From positions 16,550,001 through 16,614,000 of the forward strand of contig NC_058501.1 of assembly GCF_020382885.2 (NCBI RefSeq): a stretch of 64,000 nucleotides of DNA. Direction: 5' to 3'. Shown piece by piece: positions 39,101-64,000 of the stretch (position 1 is its first letter; the number at the start of each line of letters is the position of its first letter). The notes beneath the pieces are model-generated. The model ran no database searches, was not told the DNA's origin, and saw nothing but the letters and a program-made list of their open reading frames with translations. Origin of the DNA: Scatophagus argus (taxonomy: Eukaryota; Chordata; Actinopteri; Scatophagidae). The position numbers and the translations under genes were made by a program.

Positions 39101-42100
39101 AATGAACAGTGTGTGGGAATGGAGGGAGTGTGCTGCGTCCCTGCTGAGGTGCAGCAGATTGATCCTGTACTGATCTGCCACCGGGTCCCTGGGGATTTGT
39201 AACGCATGTCTGCGGTGCAGGGCTTAACACTTTCTCTCATTCTGGCTCTCTGTCTTTGTCTCTCTCCCTTTCTGTCTCTCGAGCGACATGAGTGTCATCT
39301 CCTGCTATGCAGTGCAGTGGTGCTCGTGCTCCCACACCTCTCACCCTCCGTCTCTCTCAGTATTCTGCAGGTTCCATTTGTGTTTTGATTTTCTTTCAGA
39401 TCTGTTTCCTCTGACTGACTTTGTCATTTCATTTATTGTGTGCTCTACTCTACCTCTGGTTAGCCTGTGTTTAAAATCATTCTGTCCTCCCTGTGGATTT
39501 CCCTTTGTACTGCATTTTTACTGATAGCCTCTATTGATTTTTCACTACTCTTTTGCTGACACTGTTGTCTTTCTTACATATGTTTGTAGATAAATCCGTA
39601 TGTCTACAGTATACTTATATCCACCGAATAACCACAGTACATCTATATCCATGTCTATCTACGCAGACTATACTCACACACATACAGTAGCCCTACATGT
39701 GGAAAGAGAGCGCTGTTTCTCTTTCATCATGTGTGCAGCGCCGCAGGGTTCTACAACTCATCTGCTTGATCTCTGAAGTTGAAAAAAGAAAAACACCCAA
39801 GCACCCTTTCATCTCATGCTTTTTTTCCCTCTAGATACACAGCTGATCTCCTGCTTCCTCCATTTTCACGTGAGCCACAATGGCTCATGTCCAGGGACTA
39901 ATGAGCTAACTGACCCACAGCTTATACTACACTGTTTGTTTGTGTCTTTGTGTTTGTGTGTGTGCGAGAAAATGTGGGCACAAACACATGTTTTGTTTCT
40001 GTTGCATGTGTGCCAGTCTGTTTGTATGTTAGCATGTTAGCTTGTGTGCATGCTTTTATCATTCCAAGCAGCAGCAGCAGTTGTAACAATATTTGATTAA
40101 TTGTATTGGTAATGAATGTAGAGTGTAGTTACATTTACAATAATGCAAATCCCATTTTTAATGCTAATTTATCATCTTAATTTGGTTCACCAGGATCTCT
40201 GTGGACATTTAAACCACTATACATACATACAAAACTGGTCATTACCACGGCTTTGCACTAGAGACCATGACCTCAAATTTTGTTTAGATAATTTAAAAAA
40301 AATGTTGACTCAGGGTGTAATTAATGAATGTAACTATGTAAGTATTGTCAAAGTTCTATAAATGTCAGAAAATAATGAAAAAAATGGCATCTTAAAAGTG
40401 CTTTTTTAGTCGGGAGAACGGTCCAAAAGTCATAGATGGGCTATAAATCAGAGGAGAGCATTAAACACATTTGAGTAGAGAGCTGCTCGCTTGCTTGAAA
40501 AATGAAATAAACGATCTATTAATTTTCTGTGGAGCTGAACAATAAATGGACTAATCAGATCAGTTCTAATGCAGCTATCCATCGTCCATACATATTGTGT
40601 GTCATTTTAATATTTTGATGCTCAAGGATTTGTTTGTCATCATTTCTTTAGGAAGTAAAGTATAAAGAATAAAGAGCTTTTAGTGCAAGCAGTTCTCGAG
40701 ATCAAGCGGCAATAAAGCAGGAGTTTGTGTATGCTGCAGCCAATTTGTTTGAAGCAACATTAGCTCCATCTAGGACACAATAATTATTCATACTTGTGTG
40801 TCCCCTGTTTGTCTGTGCGTGTGTGTATGTGTGTGTGTGTAATGCCACCTACCCAAAGGGAATTCATCCTAGAAAAATGGGATGAAGATTAAGATATCCT
40901 CAGACTTTACCTTGTTTTCCCCTCGCCTCATTATCCAATCACCCATCTTACCCTGAGTCTCCTGCCCTCCTGCTTTCATCCCTCCCCTTGAGCACATTTT
41001 GTTCACAACCTTCTCTCCCTCCCTGCAGCAGTGAAAGAGGTTTTCGAGCCCTACAGCTGAGGCTTTGAGTTCTTGTTAGTATTTTGCTCTTAATGTGAAT
41101 AGTGTGTTTCAGCTCCCATGTCTGTTTTCCTCATGTAGGCAGATGACCTTTTGGCTTGGTCACAGGCCTGAACTCTTTATACTCAAGGCCTCAAAATCAA
41201 TTTATTAATTAATCTGACAAATACAAATATTTTATATATATTGATAAAAAACAATAAGCCAAATTATTATTATATATTATTCTAAACAGACGTACACATA
41301 TACAAAAATCATGAAGTATTCATGATGTAGTTGTTTAAAATGGCCATAATCAATATTTAAATATTAACAATGGATCACACACAACCCCAAGAGAATTATT
41401 GACTCTGCAGTTCCCCTCAGCTCGATGAAACTGTTTAGGATCTTTCAGCTCATTGTTATGGGTTTTATAGCCTGAAACATTCTCACCGCTCAAATAGCTT
41501 TTGGTTGCAGCAGACAGCTGTTTTGCTACCTGCTCGGCATCAAACACCAGACAGACACAATTAGCAACTATCCGGTGAACAAAGTGCAACATTTAGCAGC
41601 TAAAGAGCCAGATTTTCTCCCAGAAGTTACAAGAGACAAAGCCAAGTAAATGAAAAATGAATATCATGACATGGCCAGAAACATGACTGTAATGAATGCT
41701 CCTCCGTTTCTGTTGGATGTGTAAACAGACAGCTGTTGGTGTCAGTGATGTGTTCACAGCTCGTTCACAGCTTCCACTGCACAAAACTGTCCAAGAATTC
41801 TGCTATTGCAGGTTTGAGCTTTCCTTTATATTTATACTTGTAATATCTGTACACTGTACAGTATATAAACAAACCATAGTGAGGGACAAGCAGTATCAGA
41901 GCAACATACTACAAAATAGAGGTACTTAAGAAAATCATAAAGTTTGCAATAGGTTATTGACTCATGAGGCATAAACATTTGTGCCAAAAAAGTGGTGTAA
42001 TGTATAAAGAATTGTACAGACTGTTTCATTTGTCCCTGTGGTTTTCCAATATGCCAGCGTTTGTTTTTGCAGTAAGAGGCAGGTCAGCAGCGGAACAAAT

Positions 42101-43864
42101 ATGGAGAGCGAGTTTATTTGCTTCAGAGTTTGTAGGCCATGTTGATGGGCCCTAGTTGCCTGCCAAATGTCTCATCTGACCGGCATGGAGGTTTGTTGCT
42201 CTCTTCCAGAAACACAGTGGACCGCTCTTCATTAAAAAAGCAAATAGAAAGACACCCCAACAGAAAACCAATACAAGCAAACAGAGCCAACTGGTTCTTA
42301 AGAGACAAATTTAGACAGATATGATTACCTCAGACACCACTTCTCCCGCGATTCCACAAACAACAGTTAGGCAAGTCAATTTACCCTAATTTCATTGGAG
42401 GAGAAAGCCAGCCAGGTTGAAACCGGTGCTTGATGCAAGTGAGTGCTCGTTAGATGATAATGGATGCGTGTAATTGGCAAAGTGCTGATTGCCTCCCCCC
42501 CTCCAAAAAAAGATTCCATCGGAGGAAAATTTTCTGTTTCATTAAGCCATGGTCAGAAATAATAAGATAGCCATCTGTAGACTGAGTGAGAAAAAGAGAG
42601 GGGTGGGGTGGGTGATGCAGTGTGGAAAGTGCTCATGATCGGAAATGGTAGCAGCAACTTCTACTGTACTACTACTGTTCTACTTCTACTGTGGTACTGT
42701 CAGCGATTACTGTAAAGGTGATAATAACTAAGAGACAGGTTGTGGCTTCTGGGAGGTGTCCTTCTCATTTCTCTTGTCTTCTTTTGTCAGATGTCATGTA
42801 TTTCTGTTGATCTTCACTCATCACTCCTAACTGTTTTGTTTTCCTTCACACAGGCTCAATCTATGTGTTTTTCTTTCTGACGTGTGTGTGTCTGTCTTCT
42901 TGGTTTACAGACTTAATATATCACTGACTGGCTGCACACCAACTGGCTTTTATGGCTTGGGATCAAACACTGTAAAGCATGCTCCGATAGGCATGCAAAC
43001 GCACACTGATACAGACACTTACGATACAAGTGCTTACTCATCTCACCGCATGGAGGAGAGGCATTGTGAGTCGTTTATGTGCTTTGCTTTTCAATGCCCT
43101 GATTACCGAGAAGTGCGTGGTCTCCAAGCTCATATTTTTGTGCCCCTCTCTCTCACTATGTGAGGACATCTTCCTCATTTATTTGTGACAATAGAAAAAG
43201 AACATGACTCATCCAAGATAAGACTGATGAAGAGTGTGGGTCTTATGGGCCAGAAAATGAAGGCAGTAAAGGCAGTTTCTATAGAGGAAGGTCTGGTAGC
43301 AGTGTGTGTGAGGGAAAAGCCCACTGTCATTTCCAATCAGCTGCAAGTTCTGCATGACTAATGCTGAAATGACATATATCATTGTCAGATAGGGCATGTT
43401 CACACAGCTGCTTTTTTTAATGCACATACGCAGAATGACAGCCTCACACACGCACACACACACAAGAGCACACTAGCTCACTCTTATCTTGCTGGCTGAC
43501 ACCATTTTGCTCTCTAACAATCTTGCTAATTATAATTGTTAATTAATTCTCTGCCAGTGTCCTCATCAGGAGACTAATAACCTACATTTCCATTAATTAG
43601 ACCTTCAACCCTTCGCTCCCTCTCTCAGTCTCTCCGTCCCACTCCAATCCACCCCTTCGTCCTCTGCCTGCCTGCGTCCCTGCTCCAGCCTGCTGCCAGC
43701 CTCTCCAAGATTGTACACAGACCAGTGCACACGTGGAGTGTGATCACTTGTGTGTGTGTGCATATGGACACTTGTGTTACTCACATTGCAGTGACACTGT
43801 TACTTTAAGGCTAATTTAGGGACAAAAAGCTGGTCCCAAGAGGGGAGGGCATTGAGTTTAAGGG
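33180..43864. other. intergenic region between grin2d and prkcg
   Basis: No reading frame here is convincing. It contains AT-rich simple sequence near 35190-35245, a CCATGG-rich internal duplication at 35947-36002, TG repeats near 37281-37320, 37650-37670 and 37802-37841, a homeodomain-site cluster at 38461-38515, a dispersed-repeat copy at 38597-38682, a (CA)n at about 39053-39070, and AATAAA hexamers at several sites. Part of it may be the upstream regulatory region or 5' intron of prkcg. Confidence 0.6.
38597..38682 (+). repeat. short dispersed repeat, copy A
   Basis: ACACTGATCTGAGGTCAGTT at one end and AACTGATCCTTGATCT at the other, with TAATGGTTATGATGGG between. The reverse complement of 48996-49082 has the same order of motifs. 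It resembles a short interspersed element I know from fish genomes, but I cannot name it. Confidence 0.5.
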
Positions 43865-44365
43865 TTAAAGGGATAGTTTAACATTTTGGGAACTTCAACT
43901 CTTGTTGAGAGTTAGAGGGGAGGATTGTTCATTCCATGGTTTCTCCAGTAAATTGCGTATGGAGCCATCAGGGTTCTTTAACAATAATTAAAGTATGAAA
44001 ATCTGCCTACTGGCACCCACAAAAGCCCATTAACATTGTCCATAATAGTCCTAGTCTGCTTGTTGCCTGGCAACTGGTCCTAATCAAATACAACCCCCTC
44101 CCCCCAAAAAGCAAAAAATTGCAAATTGTTGTTTTTACACTTTGCTTTTTGTTCTTGCTAATGTGTGAGATATAAAGATGCTGGTTGGTGTTTGGTCAAA
44201 ATCAGGTTAGCTGTTCCCCTTGTTTCTAGTCTTCATGCTAAGCTAAGCTAACCAGCTGCTCTTTTCAGCTGCATATATGTGCTACAGATGTGAGCACTGA
44301 TGTCAATTTTCTGACTCCACACAAGAACGCGAGTAAGTGTAATAAAAGTCAAACTATTCCTTTAA
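43865..44365. mobile_element. MITE copy 1 (501 bp), TTAA-flanked inverted termini
   Basis: The left end reads TTAAAGGGATAGTTTAAC. The right end is the near-perfect reverse complement, GTCAAACTATTCCTTTAA. Both ends sit in TTAA, as expected for a piggyBac-type TTAA target site. The interior carries GCTAAGCTAAGCTAAC and a GTTTTTACACTTTG motif that also occurs in copy 2. It is non-coding. The family resembles a repeat I recall as abundant in percomorph fish genomes; I cannot give it a database name. Confidence 0.75.
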
Positions 44366-44993
44366 GATTTTATGTCTCGTGAATGATTATAAGGCAATAC
44401 TCTGTCCTCCCATGTGACCAAACAAGGTTGTGTGTGTGTTTGTGTGTGTTTGTGTGTGTGCCCTTGACAGTATGTGGGCAATCAATGGACAAACAGTCCC
44501 TCTCTCTTGGAAACTACTCCCCATCAGGCTCAGTTGACCTGGTTTCAGCGCACTGTGGAGCGCTGTTATCATGCCACCACTTGCTCTGATCTCAGAGAAA
44601 ACTGTGAATGCTGTGAACATACTGTTAACTGCACTGTTGCAGAAAAGATTAACACAGCTGTTTATTTCACAGGCCTGCTGATCCTCCTGTCATCTGGATC
44701 TACAGCAAAGTCCTTAACTTTTAACAGTTTATTTTCAGTTTTAGTTATGCTTATCTGTCCATTTCTTGGACTCTCCACTCTGTGCTCTTTTCTTTCAGAC
44801 TGGATACTTTCCTCTCTCAGTCTGGCACTAGAGGAAGTGAGGGACAGTTGGCGCTCGCTTGTTCATACTGTATTGGGGGTGGCAAAATGGCAGCTTCTGT
44901 CTCATCCGTTTTCCTTCCTCTACCTCCCTCACCCTCTCCTGAGAAAAGTAACCCAGATTTCAAAATGAATCGCTGCCTATTCCCCTCAATCTG

Positions 44994-45030
<37 letters not shown>

Positions 45031-46531
45031 TCTCTCACTCTTTCTCTCTCACTCTTTCTCTCTTCTTCTCTCTCTCTTTCTCTTTCTCTATCTTTCGTCC
45101 TCTCCTTAGTAAAAAGAGAATCAATCTTGGAAAGAGAATACCACCTCTCTATCTCGTCCTCCTCCTCACCCTGCCTCTGGGTTAACGGATATATACCACT
45201 TCAGTCCTCTGTCTTTGGTTCCTAGAAAGCTCGAATATCTCAAAACGTTTGTTGCTTTTGGTTTTTGTTGTAATAGGTTTTTCCTTATATTTCTTTTTCT
45301 TTTTTTTGTCAATTCTTTTCTACCACTGCACTGCTTCTCTTGGTTTCTCTGTCTTTTCTTTCCATTTTTGCCTGTTTTGAGGTGGCGAGCTACAGGTGTG
45401 ACACCTTAGCCCTTCTTTTGAAGTGAGCCAAACGAAGAGGAGCGAAGCGAAGGGGGAGCGGACGAGAAGAAAGCTGTCCTGTAGTCGAGCCTTTCCTCCA
45501 AATTCTCGACAAATTCAGGTATTGTGTCCTTATTATTTTTGGCTTATTCATCCGAGAACACTTTTAGAACACAGTCTTCTTATTATTTTACTAATTTCCA
45601 AACATTGTGCCATTTTTCCAACCATTCTTCCACTCTTATGATTGATTTGCTCCTGCTTCTTTGCTGAGACATCATCATTTCATCACATTTTTTCCTCTAA
45701 CACTGGATTTTGCTATGGGCTTATTTATTTATTCATTAAACACTGTTGGTGTTTCATTTATCATTTAGTGGTATGCAACTCTTGCACCACAGTCTCTCCA
45801 ACATTTGCCATTTTGCACTTTTTCCAGCACATCTTATCCCCTATAGACATATACATATTATTCTGGTCCAAACTTTTCTTCAGAAATAGGACTAATTGCT
45901 AATAAGGGCAGGCAGGAAGTCAAGAGAGGATAGAGGCTCTAATATTGGAGCAGGTGGTGGGGGTGTTGTTGACATGGCAACAGGAGGTACAGTTGACATG
46001 ACAGCGGGAGGGTGGGGGGGGGTAGTCATAGCTGCCGGGGAGATGGAGATATACGGGGTACAGAGAGAAGGAGATGTAGTATGTGGGACACACAGTGAGT
46101 TGCACTAATCGTTTCGCGTCTCGCAGTCTCTTAAGAGAGTTCTGTCTCCGTATGTGAATTAACCTCCCTGTCGCCCTCATTACACCTCTTTTCTTTTTCA
46201 CTCTCATACCTGTCGCTTTCTCCGTGCCCCCTCCGTCTTCTTTTGCACTTCCGGTCCATTCATCCTTTCTCGATCTTTCTCTCCACCACATCACTCCTCT
46301 GCTGCTCCCTACCCCACATCCCATGTGCCATTAATATAACTCCTGTGTCAACCATGACCCATTACACTTTCCATCCCCCCGTTGCTCCTCCTTCCTGTCC
46401 TTGCTTCCTCCCCTCCTCCCTCTTCCATGTTCAAGGTCTTTTGACTGTACAACTTTATACCCTCCTTACTGACACTCATAATCTATTCCCCCTTTGCTTC
46501 TCTTTTTTCTTCTTTCTACCATATCCTCCAG
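44366..46531. other. region upstream of prkcg coding exon 1: probable 5' regulatory sequence or 5' UTR intron
   Basis: This holds a complex CT-rich repeat at about 44998-45097, a purine/CpG patch at 45430-45480 followed by a donor-like AATTCAG|GTATTG at 45518, and G-rich sequence near 45940-46030. The last 250 bp before the coding exon are pyrimidine-rich. No coding exon was recognised. Confidence 0.5.
44998..45097. repeat. complex CT-rich repeat upstream of prkcg
   Basis: (TC)n interrupted by ACTCTC and TTCT units over about 100 bp. Confidence 0.85.
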
Positions 46532-46536
46532 GCATC

Positions 46537-59785
<13,249 letters not shown>

Positions 59786-60385
59786 AAATGGCTCCCAAAC
59801 CTGCTCCCACAGACCTCAAGTGTACCCGAACCGCCCCGTTATCCCACTAATAGTAGATTTATAACAGAATTTGAACATGAGAACAAGCATTATTAAAGAC
59901 ACCTCTCATAACCAAATTCTGAGGTTTACATAACGACGCCAAGACACCTTGATATCCGTGCACCCTCTCTGATGTATGTATTTTATCTTGTTGTTCACAG
60001 AACATGTTGCAGCAATGCAGATGAAGCCAGTATTATACTGTAGATTTCCATCTTAGAGTTTTTTGCAAGACACCCCTTAACTTGATGTAAGAGTACTGTA
60101 GTATGAACCTGATAAATGAATCTCTTTGCATGCAGTGTTTTTCGAATGAAGTGCTTTGACACATGAGTTTTCTATAGTATAGATTACCCAGGAAAATATA
60201 CTTGTATAACTGTACAACCAGTTCATTTAACACGTTCTCCATTATTGTGAGTAGAAGCATTTTGTGTCGTGAGAAAACACTTCAAAGCCAGGTTTTCTCT
60301 CATACAGCTGCACGGGCCACATAGTAGGCAAAACACATCACTTTGCAGCTCTTACACACAAATAAAAATAAAAATCTTTCCTAGC
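59786..60385 (+). other. prkcg: prkcg 3' untranslated region (inferred extent)
   Basis: Non-coding sequence follows the stop at 59783-59785 up to an AATAAAAATAAAAAT cluster at 60361, the first clear polyadenylation hexamer. The extent is inferred. A later AATAAA lies at 61436. Confidence 0.5.
60361..60366 (+). promoter_or_regulatory. candidate polyadenylation signal of prkcg
   Basis: AATAAA, overlapping further AATAAA-like hexamers (AATAAAAATAAAAATC), about 580 bp after the stop codon. Confidence 0.5.
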
Positions 60386-61559
60386 AGGTATATTTCAGTG
60401 GATTGTTATGTTTATACGCAGCACAGTGATTCAGCGTCACAGGCACTATAAAGTGTCTTTCTAAGTATCAATTTTACTCCAGTGGTGTGAGTGTTTGACT
60501 GTGGTGCAAACTGAGGGCCCTGGCCGACCTTTCAGTTTTACGTCACACCAGTAACCTCAGATGACCAGTTCATGTGAGAGTAAATACAGGCTACAGTGCT
60601 GCCCCCCACCCCCACCCCCACCCTCAGCTCATGCCCACTTTGCCCGGCTCTGTTATCACTGGGAGGCACCCCTCACATTATTACCACCGTTTACGCTGCG
60701 TCATTTCTTTTTTAAAACCTTGTGTGATTTTTTTTTTCTGCGTGTTTGTCCTCTATTAATCCTGAGCAGGCTGTGGAATTAGGCTCGTCTGTATTGCAAT
60801 ATACAGTATCTGTGCCCCTTAATGACATCCTACAGCTGCACTGAAATATGTGTTTGCAGTCTTTGAAAATACGCCTCTTAATGATGTTTTCTCCAGCTGA
60901 AACAAGAAGCTCGTACAGACACTTGATTGGTGGATGCTGTAAAGTTTTTTGCTGTGTAATGACGTATTAGTGGCATTGATTTGGTGTAATTAAAAGTGAG
61001 GCTCAGTGGGAGTGTTCAATATGTGGAAAAATATTAGCAGTGCTGTCATTAAACATTATCTGAGCTGGGCAGGTGGCTGCAAGCATAAAGCTTAATAATC
61101 CCATTTCAGTGCTCTTATCTACCAAGCCAGCTGGTCATTTCGCATTGGTTTGATTTTCTTTAAAGTATCTTTATGATTTTTTCTTTCTAATAATTACAAC
61201 AATTTTTCATTCAGAGGGGCAAAATCGTGCAGATTTGCTTGAAGTGCATGTGTGTTTGTGTTTGTCCCTTTAGTAGTGGCCGACTGTAAAAGGTCAAAGC
61301 AGTTCATCTGATTACAGCTCAGTTTGAATGCAGGTCAAATATCACAACACCATAGATAGTACAATCAATAATAGATAATGCAATACAATTACGTATCTGT
61401 TAGTTGAGTTATTGTCTGTTATTTTATGTGCTGGAAATAAAGTAACTGAAAAACATCATGAGACAAGCACAGTGAAGTGTTTCATTCTGTTGATTTTGTG
61501 TGAAGCCGCTGAGAAACTTTGCCACACGCCTCTCCGTCATGCTCATTCTCTCTCCCTCA

Positions 61560-61563
<4 letters not shown>

Positions 61564-61598
<35 letters not shown>
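61564..61598. repeat. (CA)17 microsatellite
   Basis: An uninterrupted CA run downstream of prkcg. Confidence 0.95.
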
Positions 61599-61601
<3 letters not shown>

Positions 61602-62829
61602 CACACTCAAAAGTGCAATCTCAAGCATGTGCACACACACACACAGAAGATGCTGACCCCTCTATTTACTGCGGTACTGTAGTTGTCGAACCAGCAAAAC
61701 CACCTCTCCGGCATCTCACTTTCACTCCCTCCTCCTCTTCTTAAGTGGCCTCACACGCTCTCCTCCTCCTCCTCCTCCTGGCTTTAGCCCCTTCCACCAT
61801 CACACCCTCCCTCCCTCCCTCCCTCCAGCATCATGATGGGACTAATATCCCCACAGAGATCTCACTTATAACAAGTTGACCTTCACATTAAAATCTCATC
61901 AACTTCCCATCTCCCTCTCTACCTCCTTCTCTTCCTCCTGAGCCGCCCTTCATTTCTTTTCTTCTCTGTTTTGTGTCAGCGCTGTGCTGTAAATGCTTTA
62001 CTGCGTTGTTTTATGTCATTCTCTATAAATCATATAGTCAGAATTTACTGTTGTTGCTATTATCTCTCTGACATACCCCTCGCTGCTGTCTGTTGATACG
62101 CGTGTAATGTTTTGTCTCATCCTGGCCTCTACATCAATATGATCTGTTGTACTCTCAGTGTTCAGGTGTGTGAAAGTGTGAGGGGGGGTTTGATGGAGGG
62201 GAAACCTATCAAAGCTAAGTTTTCATTTTACAGATAAGAGCTGTTGTTTATTTTCAAAATATTACATCTCAGTTTTGAAGGCAAAACATGGCCTGATGTT
62301 CTTGTGTGTTGCTTTGACTCCAACAAAAGAAAAAGAAAATCTCAAATCACGACAAGAAATGTGAGTTTTATGTTTCATACTGATCCCTGTGATGAAAAAA
62401 AATGTTACCTTTTAATGGTAGATGAGTGAAATGAGAGACTGCGATTTGCTTCTAACAAATGTAGTCGTGACGGGTGACAAACGGAAGGACTTCATACGCT
62501 GTTTTAGAGAAAATAAAACTTGTAACGCTGCTTTTCTGAAAAACCTTCTTTTTTTGTTTTTTCTTTATCTTGACCATGATGTCAGCTGTCTGGTTTTAAA
62601 CTCCTCACCACAACCTTTGCTCCTGTCGTTCAACCTTGATCTGTCGTCCGTCTTTGTGTAACTGAACCTGCAGCGCTCTCTGGTTGGAGCCGCGTGTGCA
62701 CTCCATCATTCACTGTCACTGTGGCACGATATCATCCCTCTTCTTCACTACTGCCTCCTCTTCCACTATCTCTACCTCTCCGTCTCTCTTCCCTTCCTAT
62801 CTCGCCTCAATCTCTCACCCCCCCTCCCC

Positions 62830-62830
<1 letters not shown>

Positions 62831-62864
<34 letters not shown>
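62831..62864. repeat. (TC)17 microsatellite
   Basis: An uninterrupted TC run. Confidence 0.95.
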
Positions 62865-62866
<2 letters not shown>

Positions 62867-63755
62867 GCCCTGAGGTCAGAGTGTGCTGTGGACTATTGAT
62901 ATCGTTACTAAAAATATAGGATTCCTCCACCAGCCAACTAAAAATAGACTGAGGGACATGATCCACAGGAGACAAAGGAGGAGGGAGCAAGAGGAAGAGG
63001 AGGAGAGGGATGAAGAAAGAAGGAGGTTACTAGCTGTGCCATTTTGCTGGTATTCATCTGCACTCGTAATGTGGGGTGAAGTGAGAGTGCTGAGGAAACT
63101 ACAGCACATACTGTGTATTTTACTTCATATTTGGTGTTCTATACTGTAAATCTGTGTGATGTGGACTGGAGTCCAAGTACAGTATCAACAGAACATGTTG
63201 CAAACCTTTGAGCTTTACAGCTTAAGTAAAACAATTTTAAACCTGGAGGATAACAAATAAGAAATGACTTCAATCAATCACACAAATAAACTTTATGTGT
63301 GAGTTATAGAATCTTTCAAGTTAGTACAGTTCTTGTTTTTTTAATTGGGTTTTTTTTTTACAGACTGACAGTACAAATAAAAATGGAACAATTTAAGACA
63401 AGTGTACAAAAATGTAACATTGAAATGGATGAAAATAGATTTACATTGTACATTATCACGCTGCTGTTTAGAAACTTACCGCAAGAATATAATAGGAAAC
63501 AAATCATTTAAAAAAAAGGCCATGCATGTGATAAAATGAGAAATACCCCCACCCCATCCCTTTCTCACCCCCCCCCCTTCTCTCTCTCTCTCTCTCCCCC
63601 TCCATCACTTCTCCCTCCTGCTCTCGCTATGTCTCTTTTGTAGCCAAAGTAGCACGCTGAACCAATCCACCGCAGTGCCTGGGACAGATTGAGTGAAAGA
63701 GAGAGTGAGGAATTTAGAGGATGGGTAAGGGGGCTTAAGGGAAAACACACAGGAG

Positions 63756-63756
63756 T

Positions 63757-63848
<92 letters not shown>
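63756..63848. repeat. (GA)n tract of 93 bp
   Basis: GA repeats with a single GC and a single GT interruption. It directly precedes the possible first exon of the next gene. Confidence 0.95.
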
Positions 63849-63850
<2 letters not shown>

Positions 63851-63921
63851 AAAAACCCACCAAGCCTCCCCGCTGCGAGCTTTCTTGGCTACTGACGTGT
63901 GCGCACGACTCTCGTGGCAGG
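63849..63921 (+). other. possible 5' non-coding exon of a downstream gene (partial support)
   Basis: After the GA tract the sequence becomes GC- and CpG-richer (CCGCTGCGAGC, TGACGTGTGCGCACGACTCT). It reaches GGCAGG|GTGAGTATT, a near-consensus donor at 63922, followed by AT-rich intron-like sequence. TGACGTGTG contains a CRE-like core. There is no coding evidence and the TSS cannot be placed. Confidence 0.25.
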
Positions 63922-64000
63922 GTGAGTATTATTCTTCTTTTAATTAAGTACAGTTATACGTTTCCCGGCAGTAATTGTTAGGATAACACCTTTTCAACCT

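Larger units (their letters stand above)
60386..63848. other. intergenic region downstream of prkcg
   Basis: No convincing coding sequence. It contains a C-run array at 60602-60623, (CA)17 at 61564-61598, CTC/CTCC triplet and CCCT tetranucleotide repeats at about 61758-61828, (TC)17 at 62831-62864, a C-run and CT tract near 63567-63600, and a 93-bp GA tract at 63756-63848. Confidence 0.6.

Noticed and set aside
41350..42320. Several 60-80-codon frames on both strands in the intergenic region
   Set aside because: They overlap one another in different frames, have no recognisable motifs and no splice partners.
45896..46108. Gly-rich 70-codon frame with a repeated VDM-T-GG motif upstream of prkcg
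   Set aside because: Short, not linked by convincing splice sites to prkcg coding exon 1, and caused by a small local duplication in G-rich sequence.

Overview
The window comes from a vertebrate, almost certainly a teleost fish. It carries two multi-exon nervous-system genes, both on the + strand. They have canonical GT-AG introns (plus one GC-AG), many dinucleotide microsatellites, and degraded copies of a short TTAA-flanked transposon with a GCTAAGCTAAGC core, which I know from memory as common in spiny-rayed fish. No prokaryotic, viral or organellar features were seen.

Layout. 1-4484: upstream flank or 5' untranslated intron of the first gene, with no supported coding sequence. 4537-31989: a complete grin2d gene (NMDA receptor subunit GluN2D) in 15 coding exons, predicted 1956 aa. 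Its last exon alone encodes a cytoplasmic tail of about 1064 aa, more than twice the tail length I recall for human GluN2D. 31990 to about 33170: its 3' UTR. 33180-46500: an intergenic or 5'-regulatory stretch of repeats, possible enhancers and one intact-looking 501-bp MITE. 46537-59785: a complete prkcg gene (conventional protein kinase C gamma) in 16 coding exons, predicted 701 aa. 59786 to about 60385: its 3' UTR. 60386-63848: intergenic, ending in a long GA repeat. 63849-64000: a GC-rich segment with a splice-donor-like site that may be the first exon of the next gene.

How the genes relate. GluN2D is a glutamate-binding, Ca2+-permeable channel subunit. PKC gamma is a neuronal Ca2+/diacylglycerol-activated kinase. 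From memory, GRIN2 and conventional PRKC genes are linked in human as GRIN2A/PRKCB (chr 16), GRIN2C/PRKCA (chr 17) and GRIN2D/PRKCG (chr 19). The tight head-to-tail pair here therefore looks like a compact version of an ancestral pairing kept after vertebrate genome duplications. Both proteins end in a class I PDZ ligand (ESEV and LTAV).

Most notable: the very large, low-complexity GluN2D tail; extra introns that seem to split exons single in mammals; a GC-AG intron; a decayed second copy of the end of prkcg exon 1 inside intron 1; a PKC hinge lacking the usual QKFE segment; a PKC gamma C-terminus ending in a PDZ motif; and splice donors fused to or abutting CA/TG microsatellites. Exon borders were set by eye from splice consensus, frame continuity and protein similarity recalled from memory. 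No alignment or database search was run.
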